A stretch of 44,626 nucleotides of DNA from NCBI GenBank assembly GCA_017577365.1, contig PKRJ01000026.1, positions 1-44,626 on the forward strand, given 5' to 3'. Below the pieces are notes generated by a model, which made no database searches, had not been told where the DNA came from, and was given only the letters and a program-made list of their open reading frames with translations. Below, piece by piece: positions 7,797-17,789 of this stretch. The position numbers and the translations under genes are program-made. Position 1 is the first letter of the stretch. Each line of letters starts with the position of its first letter. The stretch is from Gammaproteobacteria bacterium. GTDB lineage: Bacteria > Pseudomonadota > Gammaproteobacteria > Steroidobacterales > Rariloculaceae.

Positions 7797-8932
7797 CGAG
7801 CCGCCGCCGTTTCAACGCCGCGCGCCTCCTGGCGATCGTCCGCAAGGAAAGCTTTCAGATCGTGCGCGATCCGTCCAATCTCCTGATCGCGTTCGTCCTG
7901 CCGGTCGTGTTGCTGTTTCTGTTCGCGTTCGCCGTATCGCTCGACATCGACGAGGTCGCCGTCGGCGTCGTCGTCGAGAATCAGGGGGCCGCGTCCGCCG
8001 AGCTCGGCGCGGCGTTCGCCGCGACCCGCTATTTCGATACGCGCTTCGCGCGCGATCGACGCGAACTCGAGCCGCTCGTCGTCGCGGGCGAGCTGCGCGG
8101 CCTCGTCGTGATCCCGCAGGATTTCGACGCGGCGCTCGAGCGAGGCACGCCCGCCAGGCTCCAAGTCCTGACCGACGGCGCGGCACCCAATACGGCGGGC
8201 TTCGTCGCGAACTACGCGCGCGGCGTCGCCGAGGCGTGGTGGTCTTCGCAGCGCGCGGAGGCCGGCGTCGACGAAGAGCGTGGGCCGAGCGTGCGCGTCG
8301 AGCCCAGGTTCTGGTACAACCCCGAGCTTTCGAGCCGGGCGTTCATCGTGCCGGGCGCGATCGCGATCGTGATGACGATGATCGGCACGATGCTGACCGC
8401 ACTCGTCGTCGCGCGCGAATGGGAGCGCGGGACGATGGAGGCGATCATCGCGTCGCCGATCGGCATCGGCGAGTTTCTCGTCGGGAAGCTCGCGCCTTAT
8501 TTCGTGCTGGGGCTCGGTGCCACGCTCGCGTGCGCGTTGACCGCCGAGCACGTCCTCGGCGTGCCGATGCGCGGCTCGGTCTTCGCGCTGCTCGCGCTCG
8601 GCAGCGCTTTCCTCGTGCCGGCCTTGGGCCTCGGGCTCCTGATCTCGGCGGCGACGAAGAACCAGTTCGTCGCGTCGCAGCTCGCGCTCTTCTCCGGTTT
8701 CCTGCCGGCACTGCTCCTCTCGGGCTTCCTGTTCGAGATCGAGAGCATGCCCCTGCCGCTGCAATGGCTCACGCATGTCGTCGCGGCACGCTACTTCGTC
8801 GAGAGCCTGCAAACGCTTTTCCTGACCGGGGACGTTTGGTCCGAGTTCGCCCGGTCGATCGCGGCGCTCGTCGCGATCGGCGGGGTGCTCTTCGCCCTCG
8901 CCGCGCGGAATACGCGCAAACGGCTGGAGTGA
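7793..8932 (+). CDS. ybhS: ABC-2 type permease, YbhS-like
   Basis: A 379-residue inner-membrane permease of the ABC-2 family. It has an amphipathic start (RLLAIVRKESFQIVRDPSN), a first membrane helix (LLIAFVLPVVLLFLFAFAV), a long periplasmic region of about 140 residues, and a cluster of C-terminal membrane helices beginning near AFIVPGAIAIVMTMIGTM. The motif REWERGTMEAIIASP is the typical cytoplasmic signature of this family. The reading frame is open upstream through ybhF, but the ATG that overlaps the ybhF stop (ATGA) gives the expected length. Confidence 0.93.
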   Translation: MTSRRRFNAARLLAIVRKESFQIVRDPSNLLIAFVLPVVLLFLFAFAVSLDIDEVAVGVVVENQGAASAELGAAFAATRYFDTRFARDRRELEPLVVAGELRGLVVIPQDFDAALERGTPARLQVLTDGAAPNTAGFVANYARGVAEAWWSSQRAEAGVDEERGPSVRVEPRFWYNPELSSRAFIVPGAIAIVMTMIGTMLTALVVAREWERGTMEAIIASPIGIGEFLVGKLAPYFVLGLGATLACALTAEHVLGVPMRGSVFALLALGSAFLVPALGLGLLISAATKNQFVASQLALFSGFLPALLLSGFLFEIESMPLPLQWLTHVVAARYFVESLQTLFLTGDVWSEFARSIAALVAIGGVLFALAARNTRKRLE

Positions 8933-8939
8933 CGGGCGG

Positions 8940-10055
8940 ATGAGGTTCCAGAGGCTCGTCGCGCAGATCCGCAAAGAGATACTGAGCGTGCTGCGGGATC
9001 CCCGAACGCGCGCCGTGCTGATCGGCCCTCCGCTGCTGCAGCTCTTCGTCTTCGCGTTCGCCGCGACGCTCGAGGTCGAGAACGTATCGCTCGCGGTGCT
9101 CGACCTCGACGGCGGGAAATGGTCGCACGAGCTCGTCCAGCGGGTTCGCGCGACGCGGATGGCGGGCGACGTGCTGGTCGTCGAATCGCACGATGCGCTC
9201 GCGGAAGCCGTCGACGCGCGCCGCGTGCTCGCCGCGATGGCATTCCAGCCGGACTTCTCGCGCCGGATCGAGGCCGGTCTTCCCGCGGACGTGCAGATCG
9301 TGCTCGACGGCCGGCGCGGCAACTCGGCGCAGATCGCGCTCGGCTATCTCCAGTCGATCGTCGCCGAGCTCAACGCCGACCTTGCCGTGCTGCGCGGCGG
9401 CCGGCCGCCGCGGACGATCGCGATCGACGTGAGGCATTGGTTCAATCCGAACCTCGAGTACCTGTGGTTCACCGTGCCGTCGCTCGTCGGCATCCTGTCG
9501 ATGTTCTCGGCGCTGATCATCACGGCGCTGTCCATCGCGCGCGAGCGCGAGCTCGGAACGTTCGAGCAGCTTCTCGTCTCGCCGGCATCGCCGCTCGAGA
9601 TCATCGCCGGAAAGTGCATCCCGGCGGTCGTCATCGGCACCGTGCTCGGGTCCGTGATGCTCGCGGCGGGTATCTTCTTGTACCGCATCCCGTTCACCGG
9701 CTCGGTGCTCTTGCTCTATGCCGCGCTCGTCGTGTTCATTCTGTCGGTCGTCGGCGTCGGGCTCATGATCTCTTCGATCAGCCGCACGCAGCAGCAGGCG
9801 ATCCTCGGGGCGTTCTCGGCCGGAGTGCCGCTCGTGCTGCTGTCGGGTTTCGCGACGCCCGTCGAGAACATGCCGCCCGTGCTTCAGGCGCTCGCGCAAG
9901 CGGATCCGTTGAAGCACTTCCTCGTGATCGTCCAGGGATCCTTTCTCAAGGCGCTGCCGCCCGATGTCGTTCTCGAGACGCTCGTGCCGATCTTGCTGAT
10001 CGCCGCCGTCACGCTCACGGCCGCGCTCTTCTTCGTTCGCGGACGACTCGAGTAG
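8940..10055 (+). CDS. ybhR: ABC-2 type permease, YbhR-like
   Basis: A 371-residue permease paralogous to the preceding gene and probably its heterodimer partner. It has the N-terminal segment RKEILSVLRDPRTRAVLIGP with the first helix, a periplasmic domain, and C-terminal helices after NLEYLWFTVPSLVGILSM. The cytoplasmic motif RERELGTFEQLLVSP matches the family. It begins 7 bp after ybhS and closes the cecR-ybhGFSR operon. In E. coli YbhFSR is reported as a Na+/Li+ and drug exporter; the substrate here cannot be read from sequence. Confidence 0.93.
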   Translation: MRFQRLVAQIRKEILSVLRDPRTRAVLIGPPLLQLFVFAFAATLEVENVSLAVLDLDGGKWSHELVQRVRATRMAGDVLVVESHDALAEAVDARRVLAAMAFQPDFSRRIEAGLPADVQIVLDGRRGNSAQIALGYLQSIVAELNADLAVLRGGRPPRTIAIDVRHWFNPNLEYLWFTVPSLVGILSMFSALIITALSIARERELGTFEQLLVSPASPLEIIAGKCIPAVVIGTVLGSVMLAAGIFLYRIPFTGSVLLLYAALVVFILSVVGVGLMISSISRTQQQAILGAFSAGVPLVLLSGFATPVENMPPVLQALAQADPLKHFLVIVQGSFLKALPPDVVLETLVPILLIAAVTLTAALFFVRGRLE

Positions 10056-10121
10056 CGAAAGCCGCCGCCCGTCCCGATGACGACGTTGTGCTTTCGCCAC
10101 CGCCCGACATTCGCGCGATCA

Positions 10122-10189
10122 AGAAAACAACGCCGAATGGCATGAACGTTGCTCGAATTTCGGGGCACTCACTACGGACGTTGTTTTCT
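10122..10189. repeat. Inverted repeat downstream of ybhR
   Basis: Perfect 11-bp arms AGAAAACAACG (10122-10132) and CGTTGTTTTCT (10179-10189) are separated by 46 bp. In RNA the right arm is T-rich but there is no clean T-tract after it, so it is not a classical terminator. It lies in the 279-bp gap between ybhR and the TonB receptor, of which I otherwise recognise nothing. Confidence 0.55.
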
Positions 10190-10334
10190 CGAGACCGAGG
10201 CGCGGGCTTCTGATGCAGGAGCGCCGCGCGAGTCCGCCCGCTGGGTGACCGCGTCGTGCGGCACATCGAGCTTCGGGTGTCGTTGGGGTCGCAGTCCCGG
10301 AGCGATCTTCGAATCGAGATCGCGAGGAGCAGCC

Positions 10335-13300
10335 ATGAACGTTCGGAAATCGGGCCCGTCGCCGGACGCCTCGAGCCGGCGTCGTTCGTCTCGCGCGTCG
10401 TCGAATTTCCTCGGGGCCGGTGCCTTCGCATTGCCGCTTTCGCTCGTCACCGGTATCGCCGGCGCGCAGGCGCCGAGCCAGGAGCCCCGGCCGGTCGAGG
10501 AAGTCGTGGTCACCGGCACGCGCATTCAGCAAACGGGCATGGTCACGCCGACGCCGGTGACGTCGGTCGGGAGTCAGGATCTCCAGGCGATGGCGCCCGG
10601 CAACCTGATCGACTCGCTGAGCCAGTTGCCGCAGTTCTTCAACAACGATACGCCGCAGACGCAGTTCAATTTCGCGGGCAGCGCCGGCGCGAGCAACCTC
10701 AACGTGCGCGGGATCGGCTCGAACCGCACGCTGGTGCTGCTCGACGGCCGCCGCATCGTGTCGTCGAATCGACTCGGCACGACCGATATCAACGTCTTCC
10801 CGGAGGGGATTCTCGAGCGCGTCGAGGTCGTGACCGGCGGGGCATCGGCCGCATACGGCTCGGATGCCGTCGCCGGCGTCGCGAACTTCGTGCTGAACAC
10901 GGAATTCGTCGGCTTCGATTCGCACTTGCAGGGCGGCATCACCGACCGCGGCGACGCGGAGAGCTTCGAGGCCTCTGTGACCTATGGCACGGAAATCGGC
11001 GAGCGCGGCCACCTGATCGCGTCCGCGGACGCTTACGATTCGCGCGGCGTCGACGGCTACGAGGACCGCGATTGGTACCAGGGGTGGGGCACGGTGACGA
11101 ACCCTGAATGGGTCGCGTCGGGAGGGGCGGTCGGGCCTCAGCTCATTATCGCGCCGAACGTCGTATCGACGGAGTACACGTTCGGCGGGCTGATTCGCGC
11201 GCCCGGAACCCCGCTCGATCGGCTGATGTTCCTGCCGGACGGCTCGGTCGCGCCGTTCCAGACGAGCCGACTGTCCGTGCTCGACACCGGAACCCAGTCG
11301 CAGTCGATCGCGCCCGAGTTCGGCGGCGGCAGCGGCGACAACATCGAGGCCGATCGCGGCGGCGAAGGCGGACTCGTGCCGAGCATCGATCGCGAGAGCG
11401 CGTTCCTGCGCTACGAGCACCAATTGTCCGACGGCCTGAGTCTCTTCGGGCAGCTCATCTACGGCAAGAGCGTGACGAACTCGCCGGCGTTCACGTCGCT
11501 GATGTTCGGGCCGTGGCAGGCGACCCTGTTCGCCGATAACGCGTTCTTGCCCGAGTCGGTGCGCACGTTGATGGCGGAGGTAGGGCTCTCGTCGGTCGGT
11601 TTCTCGCGGCTCGCGAGCACTCGCGATCTCGGCGTCGCGCGCTTCGAGCAGGAGAACAAGACGATGTCCGGAACCGTGGGTTTCCGGGCCGAGCTCTCGG
11701 GCGGCGGGATATTCGACGGCTGGACGCTCGACGGCTACTACCAGCTCGGTCGCAACGAGAACCGCATACGCGAGTTCAACTATCCGCGCGTCGATCGAAT
11801 CTTCATCGCGATGGATTCGGTCTTCGCGCCCGACGGATCGATCGTCTGCCGCGCGGCGCTCTTCGATCCGGCGACGTTCGGCGATTGCGTTCCGCTCGAC
11901 CTGCTCGGAGAAGGCCGCGCGTCGCAGGAGGCGATCGCGTGGGCGACCGAAGGCACGAAGCGCGTGCTCGCCGATCTCGAGCAGACCTTCGCGGAGGTCG
12001 TGATGAACGGCGAGATCCTCACCGAGCGCTCGGCCGGGCCGTCCGGGCTCGCGTTCGGCGTTTCGTTCCGCGAGGACACGATCGACCAGGTCGTCGACGA
12101 CGTGACGAATCCGACCAACGATCAGAGCGCCGTCGTCGTTCCGTTCAACGATCCTGCGCGCGGCATTCAGGGAATCCCGCTCGGCTTCGCCGGCACTGCG
12201 ACCGGATTCCAGTTCTCGACGTCTCCGAATATCCAGGGCGGCTTTCGGGTCCGCGAGATCTTCGGCGAGTTCCTGTTCCCGATCGTGGCCGATGCCGCGG
12301 CAGCGGATCGGCTCGACCTCAATCTCGCGGCTCGCCTTGCCGACTACTCCGGAAGCGGCAGCATCTGGTCCTACAAGGCGGGTCTCGACTGGCAGATCGT
12401 GCAGCCGCTTCGCCTCCGCGGCACGTTCTCGCGCGACGTTCGCGCCGCGACGCTCGCGGAGCGCTTCGACGCGCAAGGGCAGGGGGCCTCCGCAGAGGAT
12501 CCGCTGCTCGGCGATATCAGCTATGCGTTCGGCCAGATCATCGGCGGCAATCCCGAGGTCGATCCCGAGGAGGCCGATACGCTCACGATCGGCTTCGTCT
12601 ATCAGCCGAACGCCGTGCCCGGTCTCTCGCTCGCGACCGACTGGTACGAGATCGATATCGCGGGCGCGATCGATCAGCTCGGCGTGCAGCGCATCATCGA
12701 CGATTGCAACGCGGGCGCGCTCGAGCTGTGCGAGCTCATCACTCGCTCGGACGAGCCTTTGCCCGGCGAGCCGGTCGGACGCATCACCCAGGTGCGGAAC
12801 GTGTTCCTGAACGTGTCCGCGGCGAAGGTGCGCGGCGTCGACCTCGAAGGGACGTACACCACGGAGCTCGGCAACGGCTCGATCGCGCTGCGCGGCCTCG
12901 TCAGCTATCTCGACGAGAACTCGATCACGAATATCGGTGCGCCGAAGGACAACGAGGCCGGAGATATCCTCGCCGGCCTCCCGCGCTGGAAGGCGACGGC
13001 GCATTTCATCTGGAACCGCGGGCCGTTCTCGGTCTTCGTGCAGGAGCGCTACATCGGCGGCGGCAAGCGCAACAACGACGATGCGGAAGGCAACGTGACG
13101 CTCCCCCCGGGCTCGACTGGCGTCACGATCAGCGACAACACGGTGAATGCCGCGCTCTACACGGACTTGCAGGTGAGCTATACGCTCGATCGGCCCGGCG
13201 GCACGACGTGGCGCGTCTACGCGAACGTCAATAACGTCTTCGACGAGGATCCGCCGATCGTCGCCGGGTTCTTCAACTTTTTCGGCTCGACGCAAGCGCA

Positions 13301-13361
13301 GGAAGCGCTGCACGACGTGCTCGGCCGACGGTACACGGCGGGCTTCGCGGTCCAGTTCTGA
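10335..13361 (+). CDS. TonB-dependent receptor, large type
   Basis: A 1008-residue outer-membrane receptor. The ATG at 10335 is preceded by GAGGAG and gives a basic N-terminus followed by a hydrophobic signal segment ending at AGAQA. Then come the TonB-box-like VEEVVVTGTRI (just after the signal) and a plug domain with LNVRGIGSNRTLVLLDGRRI and VEVVTGGASAAYGSDAVAG. The rest is a beta-barrel ending in the aromatic terminus TAGFAVQF. The length and the NRTLVLLDGRR motif fit the large receptors common in gammaproteobacteria and sphingomonads that import oligosaccharides, peptides or other bulky ligands; the ligand is unknown. It stands alone, downstream of the efflux operon with a 279-bp gap. Confidence 0.92.
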   Translation: MNVRKSGPSPDASSRRRSSRASSNFLGAGAFALPLSLVTGIAGAQAPSQEPRPVEEVVVTGTRIQQTGMVTPTPVTSVGSQDLQAMAPGNLIDSLSQLPQFFNNDTPQTQFNFAGSAGASNLNVRGIGSNRTLVLLDGRRIVSSNRLGTTDINVFPEGILERVEVVTGGASAAYGSDAVAGVANFVLNTEFVGFDSHLQGGITDRGDAESFEASVTYGTEIGERGHLIASADAYDSRGVDGYEDRDWYQGWGTVTNPEWVASGGAVGPQLIIAPNVVSTEYTFGGLIRAPGTPLDRLMFLPDGSVAPFQTSRLSVLDTGTQSQSIAPEFGGGSGDNIEADRGGEGGLVPSIDRESAFLRYEHQLSDGLSLFGQLIYGKSVTNSPAFTSLMFGPWQATLFADNAFLPESVRTLMAEVGLSSVGFSRLASTRDLGVARFEQENKTMSGTVGFRAELSGGGIFDGWTLDGYYQLGRNENRIREFNYPRVDRIFIAMDSVFAPDGSIVCRAALFDPATFGDCVPLDLLGEGRASQEAIAWATEGTKRVLADLEQTFAEVVMNGEILTERSAGPSGLAFGVSFREDTIDQVVDDVTNPTNDQSAVVVPFNDPARGIQGIPLGFAGTATGFQFSTSPNIQGGFRVREIFGEFLFPIVADAAAADRLDLNLAARLADYSGSGSIWSYKAGLDWQIVQPLRLRGTFSRDVRAATLAERFDAQGQGASAEDPLLGDISYAFGQIIGGNPEVDPEEADTLTIGFVYQPNAVPGLSLATDWYEIDIAGAIDQLGVQRIIDDCNAGALELCELITRSDEPLPGEPVGRITQVRNVFLNVSAAKVRGVDLEGTYTTELGNGSIALRGLVSYLDENSITNIGAPKDNEAGDILAGLPRWKATAHFIWNRGPFSVFVQERYIGGGKRNNDDAEGNVTLPPGSTGVTISDNTVNAALYTDLQVSYTLDRPGGTTWRVYANVNNVFDEDPPIVAGFFNFFGSTQAQEALHDVLGRRYTAGFAVQF

Positions 13362-13401
13362 GGCAGGGAGGCGGCGCGGCTCGAGTCGCCGCGGAGGGCG
13401 T

Positions 13402-13505
13402 GGCGTGCGCTATCGCTCTTCGCGGGAGCGCTGCAGGCACGTGCTGCGCGCTGCGGTCGCGGCATCCTGCCGCTCACGCTCCCGCGAAGAGCGATAGCGC
13501 ACGCC
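13402..13505. repeat. Long inverted-repeat element, copy 1
   Basis: Perfect 29-bp arms (13402-13430 and 13477-13505) flank a 46-bp centre. The centre can itself form short hairpins, for example GCGGCATCCTGCCGC. It shares the stem core CTTCGCGGGAGCG and the overall size with the element at 26715-26822. It lies in the 263-bp gap between the TonB receptor and yadH, which converge here. It may act as a bidirectional terminator or be a REP-like mobile repeat. No T-tract follows. Confidence 0.85.
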
Positions 13506-13520
13506 CAGCGCCGTCATCGA

Positions 13521-13543
13521 ATATCCACAGAATCTGTGGATAA
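13521..13543. promoter_or_regulatory. Palindrome of two DnaA-box-like sequences
   Basis: ATATCCACA on the plus strand (13521-13529, one mismatch) faces a perfect TTATCCACA on the minus strand (13535-13543), giving 9-bp arms around a 3-bp centre. A further weak match follows (TTGTGGAAA). No AT-rich unwinding region or dnaA/dnaN/gidA genes are near, so this is a possible DnaA-binding site rather than an origin. Confidence 0.4.
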
Positions 13544-13624
13544 GGTTGTGGAAACGCGGCGGGTATTGGCGGGCGAGCCGCGCGACTGCTAGCTTTCCGT
13601 CGAGTTGATCACAAAACCGTCACG

Positions 13625-15315
<1,691 letters not shown>

Positions 15316-15639
15316 GCCGGATATCGAGCCCAGGGCGTGACGGCCCGGGCGTGCCAAAGCTCCCCATGGGTGATGCCGATCGGAGTGTTTCCGGCGGCGC
15401 AAGGTCGCCATTCTCCACGGAATCGGGGTGCTTTTCTAACGTCTTGGCGGAGCGCACCGATACCCGCCGCGTCCCGCGTACCGGCGGGCGCCGACCGTGC
15501 CGCGCGGTCGGCCGTAGGTCTGAAACTTGCGGAAAATCAAGCGTTAACATTCACCGTTAACAACCGTTAATTGCGTGACAGATCCGGTGCCGTCGACCAG
15601 TATCGCGGCGGCTTCAGCTTTGCACGGATTGCACGAACC
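15316..15639. other. Divergent promoter region between yadG and a TonB receptor
   Basis: This 324-bp gap must hold promoters in both directions. The part next to the receptor (15520-15575) is unusually AT-rich and contains three CGTTAA repeats, described separately. I see no coding frame, terminator or clean -35/-10 pair elsewhere in it. Confidence 0.5.
15542..15570 (+). repeat. Three direct CGTTAA repeats upstream of a TonB receptor
   Basis: CGTTAA occurs at 15542-15547, 15555-15560 and 15565-15570, spaced 13 and 10 bp, the first two extended to CGTTAAC. The AT-rich cluster sits about 70-100 bp before the receptor start and could be a regulator-binding site. Confidence 0.45.
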
Positions 15640-17718
15640 ATGAGCGCCACAGCGTCGATCGAACTGACTCGGGCTCCTCTCGCCGCCCACATCGCCGCAG
15701 CGCTCGGCGGTATCGCGGCCGCCGGCTTGCTGCCGGTGACCGGTCTCCACGCGCAAGAGAACGCCGGTCCGTCGATCGAGGAGGTCGTCGTTTTCGGCCG
15801 CGCGACCCGGCTCGTCGGAGCCGCCGGCGCCGCAAGCGAGGGGCGCGTCGGCGGCGCCGACCTCGCCGTGCGGCCGCTGCTTCGCGTCGCCGAGGTGCTC
15901 GAGGCCGTGCCGGGCCTGATCGCCGCCCAGCATTCGGGGACCGGAAAGGCGAACCAGTATTTCCTGCGCGGCTTCAACCTGGATCACGGCACCGATTTCT
16001 CGACGTACATCGACGGCGTGCCGTGGAACCTGCGCAGCCACGGGCACGGCCAGGGCTATCTCGACGTGAACGGGCTGATGCCGGAGATCATCGACAGCAT
16101 CGAGTACCGCAAAGGCCCGTATCGCGCGAGCGTGGGCGACTTTTCGATGGCGGGCTCGTCGCACATCGAGACGATCGACGGTTGGGATCGCCCGTTCGTG
16201 TCGCTCGAGACGGGCGAATTCGGCTGGCGGCGCATCGCGACGGGCGGCACCACCGATGTCGCGTCCGGCCGGCTGACCGGAGCCGCTCAGTGGAAGACCT
16301 ACGACGGCCCGTGGCAGCTCGAGGAGGACCTCGACTTGTCGTCGGTCTGGGGCAAGTACGCGCGTGAGACCGGATTCGGCCGCCTCGACTTGACGCTCCA
16401 CGGCTATCGCGCGACGTGGCGGCCGACGGAGCAGATCCCGGAGCGAGCGATCGGCACGCCCGTGTGCGCGGACGAGTTCTGCTCGCTCGACCCGACCGCG
16501 ACCGGCGAGACGACGCGCTGGATCGCGGGCGCCGAGCTCGAAGGCGAGCGCTGGAACGCCACCGGGTATCTCCAGTATTACGACTGGAGCATGCTGTCGA
16601 ACCCGACGTACGACTATCAGATCAGGCAAGCCGATCGGCGCTGGACGCTCGGCGGCCGTATCGAGCGCAACCTCGTGCAGCGCGCGGCGCTCGACGTCGA
16701 CGTCGGCGGCGAGCTGCGCTACGACGATATCGGCAGGGTCAGGCTCGATCACACCGAGAACGCGCTCTTCGTCGAGAACATCAGCGACAACGCGATCCGG
16801 GAGACCTCGCTCGGCGTCTATGCGGAGGCGACATGGGTGCCGACCGAGCGGCTTCGCGTGCTCGCGGGCTTGCGCGGCGACGTCTACGATTTCGACGTCA
16901 CCGCGAGATCGCCCGGCAGCGCGTCGGGCAGCGAGCGCGACAGCCAGGTTTCGCCGAAGCTCGGTGCCGCGTGGGCCGCGACGGATAACGTCGAGCTCTA
17001 TGCGAACTGGGGCCGCGGCTTTCATTCGAACGACGCGCGCGGCGTCGTGAACCGCGACGAGCCCGTGCCCGGGCTCGTCGAAGGCACGGGCTACGAGGCG
17101 GGCGCACGCTTCGAGGTCGGCGACCTGACGTTGACGGCCGCGTATTGGTGGCTCGATCTCGACAGCGAGCTCGTCTTCGTCGGCGACGCGAACTCGGTCG
17201 AGCCGTCGGAGGCGTCGGAGCGGCGCGGCTACGAGATCGCCGCGTTCTGGCGGCCGATCGAGTGGCTCGGCATCGACGCCGTCTATACGGGCAGCCGCGC
17301 ACGCTATGCGAGCGAGGTCGACGGCGGCTTTCGTATCGACGGGGCGATCGAGCACGCGGGGCAGCTCGGCGTCTCGGCCGTGACCGGCCCATGGGAGGCG
17401 AGCGTGCGGCTCCGCTATCTCGGACCGTACGCGCTCCTGCCGGACAACTCCGTCCGCGCCGAGAGCGAGACGCACGTGAACCTGCGCGCCGCGTACACCG
17501 CGGGCCGGATGACGTTCTACGGCGAGCTGCTGAACGCGTTCGACGAGAAGGGCAAGGATATCGTCTACTGGTACGAGGCTTATGTCGAAGGTCTCGACGC
17601 CGTCGAGGACGGGCCCGGGCTTCCTTCGGAAAGGATCGATTGCAGCGTCGTGAACTGTCGCATGAGCCGCGCCGAGGAGCCTCGAACCGTTCGCGTCGGC
17701 GTCACGTATCGATTCTGA
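15640..17718 (+). CDS. TonB-dependent receptor with HGHGQGY plug motif
   Basis: A 692-residue outer-membrane receptor. The ATG at 15640 gives a signal peptide ending near GLHAQE, followed by the TonB-box-like IEEVVVFGRATRL. The plug has QYFLRGFNLDHGTDFSTYID, then RSHGHGQGYLDVNGLMPE and IDSIEYRKGPYRASVGDF. The barrel ends in VRVGVTYRF with a terminal Phe. The His-containing HGHGQGY segment is typical of a receptor subfamily often seen without a known ligand; metal-complex uptake is a guess. A TTG start at 15571 in the same frame is possible but would spoil the signal peptide. It converges on the haem-barrel gene at 17790, with a hairpin between them. Confidence 0.92.
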   Translation: MSATASIELTRAPLAAHIAAALGGIAAAGLLPVTGLHAQENAGPSIEEVVVFGRATRLVGAAGAASEGRVGGADLAVRPLLRVAEVLEAVPGLIAAQHSGTGKANQYFLRGFNLDHGTDFSTYIDGVPWNLRSHGHGQGYLDVNGLMPEIIDSIEYRKGPYRASVGDFSMAGSSHIETIDGWDRPFVSLETGEFGWRRIATGGTTDVASGRLTGAAQWKTYDGPWQLEEDLDLSSVWGKYARETGFGRLDLTLHGYRATWRPTEQIPERAIGTPVCADEFCSLDPTATGETTRWIAGAELEGERWNATGYLQYYDWSMLSNPTYDYQIRQADRRWTLGGRIERNLVQRAALDVDVGGELRYDDIGRVRLDHTENALFVENISDNAIRETSLGVYAEATWVPTERLRVLAGLRGDVYDFDVTARSPGSASGSERDSQVSPKLGAAWAATDNVELYANWGRGFHSNDARGVVNRDEPVPGLVEGTGYEAGARFEVGDLTLTAAYWWLDLDSELVFVGDANSVEPSEASERRGYEIAAFWRPIEWLGIDAVYTGSRARYASEVDGGFRIDGAIEHAGQLGVSAVTGPWEASVRLRYLGPYALLPDNSVRAESETHVNLRAAYTAGRMTFYGELLNAFDEKGKDIVYWYEAYVEGLDAVEDGPGLPSERIDCSVVNCRMSRAEEPRTVRVGVTYRF

Positions 17719-17735
17719 GCGCGACAAGGAGACGT

Positions 17736-17768
17736 CCGGGGACCGCGTGGGGGATACGCGGTCCCCGG
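17736..17768. terminator. Hairpin between convergent genes
   Basis: A perfect 13-bp stem (CCGGGGACCGCGT, 17736-17748, with 17756-17768) and a 7-nt loop. It lacks a T-tract on either side. Its position 18 bp after the receptor stop and 21 bp before the end of the convergent gene suggests a bidirectional transcription stop or an mRNA 3'-end stabiliser. Confidence 0.6.
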
Positions 17769-17789
17769 GCTCGCGCGACCAGGCCTGCA

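Noticed and set aside
10119..13313. A frame of over 1000 codons on the minus strand opposite the TonB receptor
   Set aside because: Its translation is an Arg/Asp/Glu/His-rich shadow of the receptor frame, with no domain, signal peptide or ribosome-binding site. Long antisense frames are common at this GC content.
13402..13550. Replication origin suggested by DnaA-box-like sites
   Set aside because: Only one perfect and one near-perfect box, no AT-rich unwinding region, and none of the usual origin-linked genes nearby.
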